A stretch of 7,498 bases of DNA from assembly GCA_030632765.1 (NCBI GenBank), contig DAOVUC010000077.1, positions 1-7,498 of the forward strand, in the 5' to 3' direction. This stretch comes from Candidatus Dadabacteria bacterium (lineage in GTDB: Bacteria > Desulfobacterota_D > UBA1144 > Nemesobacterales > UBA2774). Positions within the stretch are counted from its first letter, which is position 1. Each line of letters starts with the position of its first letter. Below are positions 1 to 5,467 of this stretch, in pieces. The notes below the pieces were generated by a model. The model made no database searches. It was not told where the DNA came from and saw only the letters and a list, made by a program, of their open reading frames with translations. The position numbers and the translations under genes were made by a program.

Positions 1-480
1 ATTTATGTATCAGGCGTAAGCGGTAAAGGGGCTGTTAATTTAACCCGTTCAGGCTCTATAGATGTATCACCAACATGGTCTCCCGATGGAGGTAAGATAG
101 CATTCGTGTCTGATAGGAGTGGTAATCCTCAAATTTATGTGATGAATTCTAACGGAGGCGGCCTGAGAAGAATCACCTCTAATGGTTATAACACAGATCC
201 TTCCTGGTCATCCAACAGAGATGTAAACAAGATTGCATTTGTACGTGTAGAGAGTGGGGCCAATATATACACAATTGATCCAAGTGGCGGCGGTGAGCAA
301 AGACTCACGTTCGGCGGTGGAAGAAATGAAAACCCCGCATGGTCGCCGGACGGTTACTATATAGCTTACAGTTCATCAAAAGCTGGCGCCAAGGATATTT
401 ATCTAATGTACTTAAACGGGGAGAATCAAGTGCGTCTCAGCCAAGGCGGCGGCAAAACATTCCCAACCTGGTGTAAATGA
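1..480 (+). CDS. tolB: TolB-like beta-propeller protein, C-terminal part (5' end outside window)
   Basis: The reading frame is open from the first base to the TGA stop, giving 159 C-terminal residues with no start inside the window. It contains successive PD40/TolB propeller blades. WSPDG at residues 26-30 is followed by KIAFVSDRSG and QIYVMN, PSWSS at 67-71 is followed by KIAF and NIYTID, and AWSPDG at 113-117 is followed by YIAYSS and DIYLM. The chain closes with a short KTFPTW strand, as TolB proteins do. TolB is the periplasmic propeller of the Tol-Pal envelope system and works with Pal and TolA. The signal peptide and the TolB N-terminal domain are out of view, and no pal gene follows, so another WD40-like PD40 protein remains possible. 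An internal ATG at codon 36 (base 106) is not a credible start, because the blade pattern continues upstream of it. Confidence 0.78.
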   Translation: MYVSGVSGKGAVNLTRSGSIDVSPTWSPDGGKIAFVSDRSGNPQIYVMNSNGGGLRRITSNGYNTDPSWSSNRDVNKIAFVRVESGANIYTIDPSGGGEQRLTFGGGRNENPAWSPDGYYIAYSSSKAGAKDIYLMYLNGENQVRLSQGGGKTFPTWCK

Positions 481-508
481 TCTTTATCCGTTTCAACTGA
501 TGATATGC

Positions 509-514
509 AGGTGA
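509..514 (+). promoter_or_regulatory. Ribosome binding site that fixes the TTG start of thpR
   Basis: AGGTGA lies 9 bases upstream of the TTG at 524. An in-frame TGA at 512-514 overlaps this site, so no start further upstream is possible. The next sense codons (TTA, TAT, AAA) are not starts. The TTG is therefore the first available initiation codon, and it gives the family-typical MRIFIA N-terminus. Confidence 0.7.
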
Positions 515-523
515 TTATATAAA

Positions 524-1060
524 TTGAGAATATTTATCGCCGCTTTAATCCCGGATGAAATCCGTACACAGTTAGCGAATTATATAGACTCTCTAAAGCG
601 TAATGTCGATGGAGTTAAATGGGAGAAATCAGACAAACTCCACATTACTCTAAAATTCTTGGGTGATGTTGACGTGTCCAGAGTGGACGAGATTTCTAAT
701 CTGCTGGGCAAACTTGTGCATGGTTATTCTCCCTTTAATCTGAGTATTTCAGACTTTGGCGGATTTCCTAATTTTAAGAGTCCAAGAGTGTTATACATTG
801 GCTTATCTCGCAATAATGAGCTTTCCAAATTTCAAAATGAGCTAGAGCGGGATCTCCATAACCTCGGGTTCAACAAAGAAGACCGCAGATTTATTCCTCA
901 TATAACGCTAGCTAGGGTAAAGAAGAGAATTCACATAAGAGAGACCCTCCCAATTACGCAAAGTATCTTTGATATAACTCAGATCGGACTTATCAAGAGT
1001 GAGCTTGGAGCTGAAGGATCGGTGTATACGCCGCTTAATTTATTTGAATTGGGGAAATAG
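524..1060 (+). CDS. thpR: RNA 2',3'-cyclic phosphodiesterase (LigT/ThpR, 2H family)
   Basis: This 178-residue protein belongs to the 2H phosphoesterase superfamily, whose bacterial LigT/ThpR members hydrolyse 2',3'-cyclic phosphates on RNA and show 2'-5' RNA ligase activity in vitro. The two defining HxTL motifs are present: HITLKFLG with HITL at residues 40-43, and HITLARV with HITL at 126-129. Each contributes a catalytic His and Thr in a bilobal cytoplasmic fold. The N-terminus MRIFIAALIPDEI and the length are typical of the family. The start is a TTG with a good Shine-Dalgarno and an in-frame stop just upstream. The gene lies 43 bases after the tolB-like gene with no clear terminator between, so read-through is possible. 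I see no missing key residue. The exact physiological RNA substrate is unknown. Confidence 0.93.
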   Translation: MRIFIAALIPDEIRTQLANYIDSLKRNVDGVKWEKSDKLHITLKFLGDVDVSRVDEISNLLGKLVHGYSPFNLSISDFGGFPNFKSPRVLYIGLSRNNELSKFQNELERDLHNLGFNKEDRRFIPHITLARVKKRIHIRETLPITQSIFDITQIGLIKSELGAEGSVYTPLNLFELGK

Positions 1061-1088
1061 GTGTATATGCATTAGTATTGTTAATGTT

Positions 1089-1697
1089 ATGAGCAGAGTT
1101 AATTCTATATCGCAAAATAGAGTATTGGCTGCAATCATTATCTGGTATGTACTTGCGATACTTGCCGGAGGTTTGGGCTTAACCTTGCGTATGGCTCCTC
1201 CCTTTCTTCAGATTGTGCTTTTTGGATTGGTTGTTCTCTTGTTATTACTATATTGGTTATCCCAGAGCTTAAGACAGTGGGTTCTTTCTGTAAATATCAA
1301 ATTGCTAGTCGCAGTACATTTAACTAGGTTCGTGGGGTTTTACTTCCTATTTCTTTACTCCCGCGGTCAGCTCCCATATGAATTTGCCGTCCTAGGGGGG
1401 TGGGGTGATATCATAGTGGCCTCAATTGCTCTATTGATCATTTTGTTAGCCCCTTTAGCTGGTAAGAGCGGCTGGCTAATATATTTAGTCTGGAATTTTA
1501 TTGGACTAGTTGACATTCTCTTTGTTGTCGCAACTGCCGCAAGGCTGGCAACCGCGGATCCCAAGAGCATGAGTGAATTGCTTGGGCTGCCTTTAAGCTT
1601 GCTGCCTACCTTTTTAGTTCCAATAATAATTTTTACTCATATTATTATTTTTATTAGACTCAACACAGCTAGAAGGGATGGTTATATAAAACTGTAA
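1089..1697 (+). CDS. Polytopic inner-membrane protein, unknown function
   Basis: From the ATG at 1089 this is a 202-residue, very hydrophobic protein with about six predicted membrane segments, near residues 12-33, 39-57, 69-90, 104-125, 128-151 and from about 168 to near the C-terminus. Conserved-looking polar residues sit within or beside the segments: HLTRFVG at 77-83, RGQLPYEFA at 92-100, GWGD at 104-107, and WNFIGLVD at 135-142. I recognise this as resembling an unnamed bacterial membrane family with the layout R-x-x-G, G-x-LP-x-x-FA, G-x-GD and WN-x-x-G-x-x-D, but I cannot name a function. The start is uncertain. The frame is open back to an ATG at 999, but that would overlap thpR by 62 bases and add 30 non-hydrophobic residues. 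No strong Shine-Dalgarno precedes 1089, although an AGGTG lies at 1059-1063. Confidence 0.7.
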   Translation: MSRVNSISQNRVLAAIIIWYVLAILAGGLGLTLRMAPPFLQIVLFGLVVLLLLLYWLSQSLRQWVLSVNIKLLVAVHLTRFVGFYFLFLYSRGQLPYEFAVLGGWGDIIVASIALLIILLAPLAGKSGWLIYLVWNFIGLVDILFVVATAARLATADPKSMSELLGLPLSLLPTFLVPIIIFTHIIIFIRLNTARRDGYIKL

Positions 1698-1770
1698 ATT
1701 TAAATAGCTTCTCAGGTAATAATTTATCAAGGTAAGTTTGCGTTTAACAATAGTATAGGAGTGTAGAGAA

Positions 1771-2466
1771 ATGATTAAAAAAGAAAGCTTTCATGGATTC
1801 ACTAAGGAAACATTCAAGTTTTTTAAAGATCTTGAGGAAAATAATACAAGAGAATGGTTTGAAGAGAATAGAACGCTATATGAAAAGAATGTAATGGAGC
1901 CTGCTCAAGAATTTGTGATGGAGATGGGGGAGCGGCTTAAGTCCATATCTCCTAAAATAGTAGCGATACCTAAAACTGATAAATCGATATTCAGGATTTA
2001 TAGAGACGTCAGGTTTAGTAAAGATAAAACTCCATACAAAACTCATCTGGGTATTTTCTTTTGGGAGGGGCCAAGAAAGAAGCTTGGGAATCCCGGTTAC
2101 TACTTACAGCTCGATAAATCATCTGTTTTAATCGCAGGCGGTCTGTATACGCTCCCAAGCGAGTTATTAAAACCGTACCGCGATGCGGTTAGCGATCCCC
2201 AAAAAGGTGCTGAAATAGCCAAAATATTAAAAAAGATAACGAAGAATACATCTTACAAATTAGGCGGTAATCACTATAAAAGAGTTCCGAGAGGCTATAA
2301 CTCTGAAAACCCTAATGTGGATTTACTGCTTCATAAAGGACTCTATGTTTACTATGAAGGGCCTATCCCAAAAGAAGTATATTCCCCGGATTTTCTGGAT
2401 TACTCTTTTGGAATATTCAAAGATATGTCGTCTTTGCACAATTGGTTAAGGGATAATATTATATAA
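1771..2466 (+). CDS. DUF2461 / TIGR02453 family protein
   Basis: The 231-residue sequence matches the DUF2461 (TIGR02453) family across its whole length. It has the N-terminal GFTKETFKFFKDL followed by NNTREWFEENR (residues 24-34), the hallmark block SIFRIYRDVRFSKDKTPYKT (72-91), PGYYLQL (108-114), a YKRVPRGY block (169-176), and LLLHKGLY (185-192). It ends with a FLDY segment and LHNWL. No enzymatic role is established for the family as far as I know. The protein is soluble, with no signal peptide or membrane segment. AGGAGTG begins at 1757, 9 bases before the ATG, so the start is secure. The gene sits 73 bases after the membrane protein. Its last 8 bases overlap the 3' end of the convergent HxlR gene, so the two may share a transcription end region. 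Confidence 0.9.
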   Translation: MIKKESFHGFTKETFKFFKDLEENNTREWFEENRTLYEKNVMEPAQEFVMEMGERLKSISPKIVAIPKTDKSIFRIYRDVRFSKDKTPYKTHLGIFFWEGPRKKLGNPGYYLQLDKSSVLIAGGLYTLPSELLKPYRDAVSDPQKGAEIAKILKKITKNTSYKLGGNHYKRVPRGYNSENPNVDLLLHKGLYVYYEGPIPKEVYSPDFLDYSFGIFKDMSSLHNWLRDNII

Positions 2467-2842
2467 TGTATTCGAGAGAATTGTTTTTGTTATCGTATTT
2501 ACTGCGCGATTTTTCAACTTTACTCATATTTAGAGCGCCCCATCTCTCAAGCTGATTGAATATAGGTATTAATGAAATGCCTAAGTCGGTCATTGAATAC
2601 ACAACTTTGGGAGGTATCTCCATATACTGCTTTCTGCTTACTATACCGTCCCTTTCAAGTTCACGGAGCTGCTGAGTTAACATTCTTTGCGTTACCTCCG
2701 GGATCAACCTTCGGAGTTCATTAAAGCGCCTTGGGCCCAGATTAATATAGTAAAGTATTTCAGACTTCCATTTCCCGCCGAATATATTTATTGATCCCGC
2801 TATCGGGCAAGCATTGTTCTCTTTTTTGTTTAATTTCACCAC
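2459..2842 (-). CDS. HxlR-family winged-helix transcriptional regulator with one N-terminal cysteine
   Basis: This 127-residue protein is a standard HxlR-type DNA-binding regulator. It has the N-terminal ACPIAGSINIFGGKWKSEIL (residues 11-30), RRFNELRR (38-45), and a recognition segment around TQRMLTQQLRELERDGIVSR (51-70). A wing follows at PPKVVYSMTDLG (77-88), then a C-terminal dimerisation helix. Cys12 is the only cysteine. Its position near the N-terminus matches the redox or thiol-sensing cysteine of HxlR members such as Bacillus YodB, CatR and HypR. The start is a GTG (followed by a second GTG), preceded by AAAGGTGG 7 bases upstream on the minus strand and by an in-frame TAA, so no longer form is possible. 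The gene is divergent from the SnoaL-like gene and its operon, which makes that operon the most likely target. Sensing of quinones or electrophiles is inferred. Confidence 0.93.
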   Translation of the reverse strand: MVKLNKKENNACPIAGSINIFGGKWKSEILYYINLGPRRFNELRRLIPEVTQRMLTQQLRELERDGIVSRKQYMEIPPKVVYSMTDLGISLIPIFNQLERWGALNMSKVEKSRSKYDNKNNSLEYII

Positions 2843-2865
2843 TATTTAACCACCTTTAGAATCTA

Positions 2866-2893
2866 TGAATAGTATACATTTAAGTACTATGTA
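2866..2893. promoter_or_regulatory. Candidate operator: nested inverted repeats between the HxlR gene and the divergent operon
   Basis: The 136-base divergent region holds ATAGTA at 2869-2874 facing TACTAT at 2885-2890 (10-base spacer). Overlapping it, TACAT at 2875-2879 faces ATGTA at 2889-2893. HxlR-type proteins bind as dimers to imperfect dyads in such divergent regions, often with TAC/GTA half-sites, so this is the best operator candidate for the adjacent regulator. A minus-strand TATACT (2876 down to 2871) within it could be the regulator's own -10 box, which would allow autoregulation. The region is AT-rich, so short dyads can arise by chance. Confidence 0.4.
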
Positions 2894-2921
2894 ACAAAAA
2901 TGTACCTGGTTGTAATATTAT
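2891..2921 (+). promoter_or_regulatory. Weak candidate promoter for the SnoaL-to-MhqD operon
   Basis: GTAACA at 2891-2896 matches four of six -35 consensus bases. It is followed after 16 bases by TAATAT at 2913-2918 (four of six), or after 19 bases by TATTAT at 2916-2921 (five of six). The -35 element directly abuts the candidate dyad at 2866-2893, so a bound dimer would block RNA polymerase. Neither pair is strong, and TATACT at 2919-2924 is another possible -10 box. A transcript from here would have a leader of roughly 50 bases. Confidence 0.3.
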
Positions 2922-2978
2922 ACTTAGTCATTAAACTAGAAATCAAGTTCTAAATATTCATTTCAGGAGGCAAGAATA

Positions 2979-3350
2979 ATGACAGATGAAGAAAGGAAAT
3001 CGGTAGCATCCGAATATTTAAAAGGTTTAGATACCGGCAAGGATATTTTTCATTTATTTGATGAAGATGCGGAGGTCTTTTTCCCGAACTGGGGAGTTGC
3101 AAGAGGGGCTCAAGAATACAAAAAGCTCTTTTCTGATCTGGGTGCTTTAGTAGAGGATTTCAAACACCACCACGCATATATAAATTGGATAATTCAGGGC
3201 GATATGGTAGTTGCAGAGGGTTCAAGTGAAGGAAAGCTTAAGACCGGAGAAACCTGGACGGACAGTAAATGGTGCGATGTATTTGAAATAAGAGATGGAA
3301 AAATTAAGCGATTATACATATATCTAGATCCTGAATATTCAAGGTATTGA
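2979..3350 (+). CDS. SnoaL-like / NTF2-fold protein
   Basis: This 123-residue soluble protein has the size and layout of the NTF2-like/SnoaL superfamily, an alpha+beta cone fold used by polyketide cyclases, ketosteroid isomerases and many unassigned enzymes. An N-terminal helix with YLKGLDTGKDIFHLFDEDAEV (around 13-33) is followed by FFPNWGVARGAQEYKKLF (34-51), a central strand GDMVVAEGSSEGKLKTGETW (74-93), and the closing VFEIRDGKIKRLYIYLDPEY (101-120). Histidines 63-65 and aspartates could line the cavity, but I cannot assign catalytic residues. AGGAGG at 2965-2970 lies 8 bases before the ATG, the best ribosome binding site in the window. It is the first gene of the divergent plus-strand operon, so it is the gene most directly exposed to HxlR control. 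The substrate is unknown. Confidence 0.85.
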   Translation: MTDEERKSVASEYLKGLDTGKDIFHLFDEDAEVFFPNWGVARGAQEYKKLFSDLGALVEDFKHHHAYINWIIQGDMVVAEGSSEGKLKTGETWTDSKWCDVFEIRDGKIKRLYIYLDPEYSRY

Positions 3351-3364
3351 GAGCTGTTAATAAA

Positions 3365-3388
3365 AATTTAACATACAAAAGTTAAATT
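3365..3388. repeat. Perfect 8-bp inverted repeat between SnoaL-like and DUF5996 genes
   Basis: AATTTAAC at 3365-3372 and GTTAAATT at 3381-3388 are exact reverse complements separated by the 8-base spacer ATACAAAA. No T tract follows, so it is not a convincing intrinsic terminator. It could be an operator, an mRNA processing or stability hairpin in the 87-base gap, or chance in AT-rich DNA. It does not resemble the dyad upstream of the operon. Confidence 0.45.
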
Positions 3389-3437
3389 ATTGGCTAGACT
3401 GAGAGTTATATTATCTTTAAGTGAGGTATAGAAAAAT

Positions 3438-4382
3438 ATGACAGAACAAATAAATGATCAAATACAATCTTCTGATGTGGATAGTGTATTTCCCTCTTTG
3501 CCAATCGAGGAATGGGAGGAGACAAAGAATACCCTCCACTTATTTTTTCAGATAGTTGGAAAAATTCGCCTCACTCTGTTTCCCAAAATGAATCACTGGT
3601 GGCACGTAACGCTCTATCTTTCTCCCGGGGGAATGACCACTAGACCAATTCCCTATCAAAACATGATATTTGAGATTAAATTCGATTTCATTAACCATAG
3701 ATTAATCATTACAACCAGTAACGGGCAGGAAAAGTCCTTTGGTCTGGAAGGAATATCTGTTTCGGATTTTTACAAAAAAGTTGATACTTCTTTAAAAGAA
3801 TTGGGAATAGAAGTAAAAATTAGAGCTACTCCCTACGATGTTCCCTTTAGTGATGTACCTTTTGAATCAGACCGGGAGCACTCCTCATATGATAAAGAAT
3901 ACGTAAACAGATATTGGCGTATTTTGGTACAGGTCAATTCCGTATTTGAGGAGTTCAGGAGCAGATTTATAGGTAAGAGTACCCCTGTGCATCTTTATTG
4001 GCACCACGCTGACCTAGCCGTTACCAGATACTCCGGCAAGAAAGCTCCTGATTATGAGGGCGGTACCGCAGCCGATAAGGAGGCGTACTCGCATGAAGTC
4101 ATAAGTTTTGGATTCTGGGCAGGTGATCAAAATGTAAGAGCACCGGCCTTTTATTCCTACACATATCCTGAACCGGAGGGCCTATCAGAAGAACCCCTTT
4201 CCCCCAAGGAAGCGTTTTGGAACACCGACAACGGGTCTATGGCAGTATTAATGTATGATGATCTCAGAAAATCGGACTCTCCAAGACAAGCCCTATTAGA
4301 TTATCTGGAAAGCGCTTATCTGGCTGGAACAAAGCGCGCAAATTGGAAAATTGAAGAACTGGAACTAAAGATTGCTAAATAG
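3438..4382 (+). CDS. DUF5996 family protein
   Basis: The 314 residues match the DUF5996 family end to end. LPIEEWEETKNTLHLFFQIVGKIRL lies near residues 21-45, with NHWWHVTLY (52-60), RPIPY (69-73), FEIKFDFINHRLII (78-91), and FYKKVDTSLKELGIEVKI (111-128). DREHSSYD (145-152) and an RYWRILVQVNSVFEEFRSRF helix (158-177) precede the histidine- and tryptophan-rich block PVHLYWHHADLAVTRYSG (183-200). AYSHEVISFGFWAGD (216-230) and FYSYTYPEPEGL (238-249) follow. The function is unknown. The conserved His, Trp and Tyr clusters suggest a ligand or metal site, which is inference. A GAGG at 3423-3426 precedes the ATG by 11 bases. The gene lies inside the operon, 87 bases after the SnoaL-like gene and 47 before the iron-sulfur fusion. 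There is no signal peptide. Confidence 0.9.
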   Translation: MTEQINDQIQSSDVDSVFPSLPIEEWEETKNTLHLFFQIVGKIRLTLFPKMNHWWHVTLYLSPGGMTTRPIPYQNMIFEIKFDFINHRLIITTSNGQEKSFGLEGISVSDFYKKVDTSLKELGIEVKIRATPYDVPFSDVPFESDREHSSYDKEYVNRYWRILVQVNSVFEEFRSRFIGKSTPVHLYWHHADLAVTRYSGKKAPDYEGGTAADKEAYSHEVISFGFWAGDQNVRAPAFYSYTYPEPEGLSEEPLSPKEAFWNTDNGSMAVLMYDDLRKSDSPRQALLDYLESAYLAGTKRANWKIEELELKIAK

Positions 4383-4429
4383 CTAAAAACTTAGCATATG
4401 AGTAAAACCACTTATTCAGGAGAAAAAAT

Positions 4430-5074
4430 ATGAATGATCGGCCAGCTAACGGAATCACTATAGAGATAATGGAAGACGGTCCACTGATAGTTAAGGGACT
4501 TACGATCTTAAAGAACTCAAAAGGTGAAGAAGTAGAAGCTGAGAAGATAACTGCTCTATGTAGATGCGGGGGTTCTCCTAATAAGCCCTTTTGTGACGGT
4601 ACTCATAAAAAAGTTGGCTTTTCTGCAAACAGAGAGACTGATAAACCTATAGATAAAGAAAGAGAGTATCAAGGAGAAGATATAGCTATTTATGATAACC
4701 GAGTTATTTGCTCGCATGCGGGAGAGTGTGTAAGAAATCTTCCTTCTGTATTTCGTCTGGGGGAGCGCCCTTGGATAGCTCCTGATAACGCTAGTGTGGA
4801 AGAAATTATATCTGTAATCAAAAAATGCCCTTCAGGTGCTTTAAGTTATTCTGTGCAAAGTACTCATCAGAGAGATTTTGACCACTCCCCAGAAATAGTA
4901 ATAACAAAGAACGGTCCGTATAGCGTGACTGGAAATATAAAAATAAATATTGAGGAAGATTTACAGCCGCCTTCAAGAGAACACTTTGCTCTTTGCCGCT
5001 GTGGTGCTTCTAAAAATAAACCATATTGTGATGGTTCGCATACGGAAGCTGGCTTTACAGACGAAGATAACTGA
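4430..5074 (+). CDS. Triple iron-sulfur protein: CDGSH / divergent 4Fe-4S (Fer4_19) / CDGSH fusion
   Basis: Three iron-sulfur modules are joined in 214 residues. The first CDGSH motif has ligands Cys44, Cys46, Cys55 and His59 (LCRCGGSPNKPFCDGTH), the 3Cys-1His pattern that binds a labile, redox-active [2Fe-2S] cluster. A middle segment of about residues 85-140 matches the Fer4_19 'divergent 4Fe-4S mono-cluster' domain, with Cys94, His96, Cys100 (AGECVRN), RPWIAPD (113-119) and Cys133-Pro134 (KKCPSGAL). A second CDGSH motif has Cys189, Cys191, Cys200 and His204. All CDGSH ligands are intact, so both sites should be loaded. The protein is probably cytoplasmic and suited to electron transfer or redox sensing. 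AGGAG at 4418-4422 lies 7 bases before the ATG. The cupin gene follows after 15 bases, so co-translation is likely. The electron partner is unknown; the neighbouring dioxygenase is one candidate. Confidence 0.92.
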   Translation: MNDRPANGITIEIMEDGPLIVKGLTILKNSKGEEVEAEKITALCRCGGSPNKPFCDGTHKKVGFSANRETDKPIDKEREYQGEDIAIYDNRVICSHAGECVRNLPSVFRLGERPWIAPDNASVEEIISVIKKCPSGALSYSVQSTHQRDFDHSPEIVITKNGPYSVTGNIKINIEEDLQPPSREHFALCRCGASKNKPYCDGSHTEAGFTDEDN

Positions 5075-5089
5075 TTTTCATACTAAAGA

Positions 5090-5440
5090 ATGCACATTAC
5101 AAGAGTTTATTCGGATAAAGATGGGGAATCTCATTTTGAAGAAATTGAGATAGAATTGAAATCTGCGGGTGAGATTGGACGGTTATCCGATAATTATCCT
5201 GTAGAGAATATCATTTTTCGTGAAAATGATCCGGATTATGACTACAATTGGCACACCGCCCCAAAAAGGCAGTACATTATTTTGCTCGATGGTGAGATTG
5301 AACTCGAAGTAAGCGATGGAGAAAAGCGTGTTTTTAGGGGAGGCGATATCATTTTGGTTGAGGATATCTCCGGTAAAGGTCATAGAACTAAATCTATAAC
5401 AGATAAACCCCGAAGATCGATATTTGTCACTATGGATTAG
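5090..5440 (+). CDS. Small cupin-domain protein with a reduced metal-binding motif
   Basis: This 116-residue single-domain protein has the cupin jelly-roll signature. The first motif region is NWHTAPKRQYIILLDGEIELEV (53-74) and the second is FRGGDIILVEDISGKGHRTK (82-101). Of the usual metal ligands, His55 and His98 remain. The HxH second histidine is Ala57, and the usual Glu is Gln61 in a PKRQY context. This P-R-Q-Y variant with a GKGH ending occurs in many small bacterial cupins, so it looks like a subfamily feature and not decay. An in-frame TAA at 5084 makes the ATG at 5090 the first start. The ribosome binding site is poor (AAAG), so translation may depend on coupling to the CDGSH gene, which ends 15 bases earlier. 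The function is unknown. A metal, thiol or small-ligand binding role is inferred. Confidence 0.87.
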   Translation: MHITRVYSDKDGESHFEEIEIELKSAGEIGRLSDNYPVENIIFRENDPDYDYNWHTAPKRQYIILLDGEIELEVSDGEKRVFRGGDIILVEDISGKGHRTKSITDKPRRSIFVTMD

Positions 5441-5467
5441 ATATTCAAATACACTAAGAGGTTATAT

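Noticed and set aside
999..1088. Upstream extension of the membrane protein from the ATG at 999
   Set aside because: It overlaps the conserved thpR 3' end by 62 bases, encodes a charged and cysteine-rich stretch unlike a membrane protein N-terminus, and has no ribosome binding site.
1367..1570. Minus-strand ORF of 67 residues
   Set aside because: It is antisense to the membrane-protein gene, has low-complexity composition and no recognisable domain. The plus-strand frame explains the region.
1622..1649. 9-bp inverted repeat AATAATAAT / ATTATTATT
   Set aside because: It lies inside the last membrane segment of a coding gene and is explained by runs of isoleucine codons.
4382..4395. Short hairpin GCTAA-AAAC-TTAGC after the DUF5996 stop
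   Set aside because: The 5-bp, AT-rich stem with no following T tract is too weak for an intrinsic terminator.
4398..4433. 11-codon ORF ending ATGA over the CDGSH start
   Set aside because: It has no ribosome binding site of its own, and the Shine-Dalgarno inside it clearly serves the ATG at 4430. Most likely chance.
4950..5153. Plus-strand ORF of 67 residues bridging the CDGSH and cupin genes
   Set aside because: It is out of frame within two well-supported genes and has no domain similarity.
5183..5383. Minus-strand ORF of 66 residues
   Set aside because: It is antisense to the cupin gene, whose frame shows clear family motifs.
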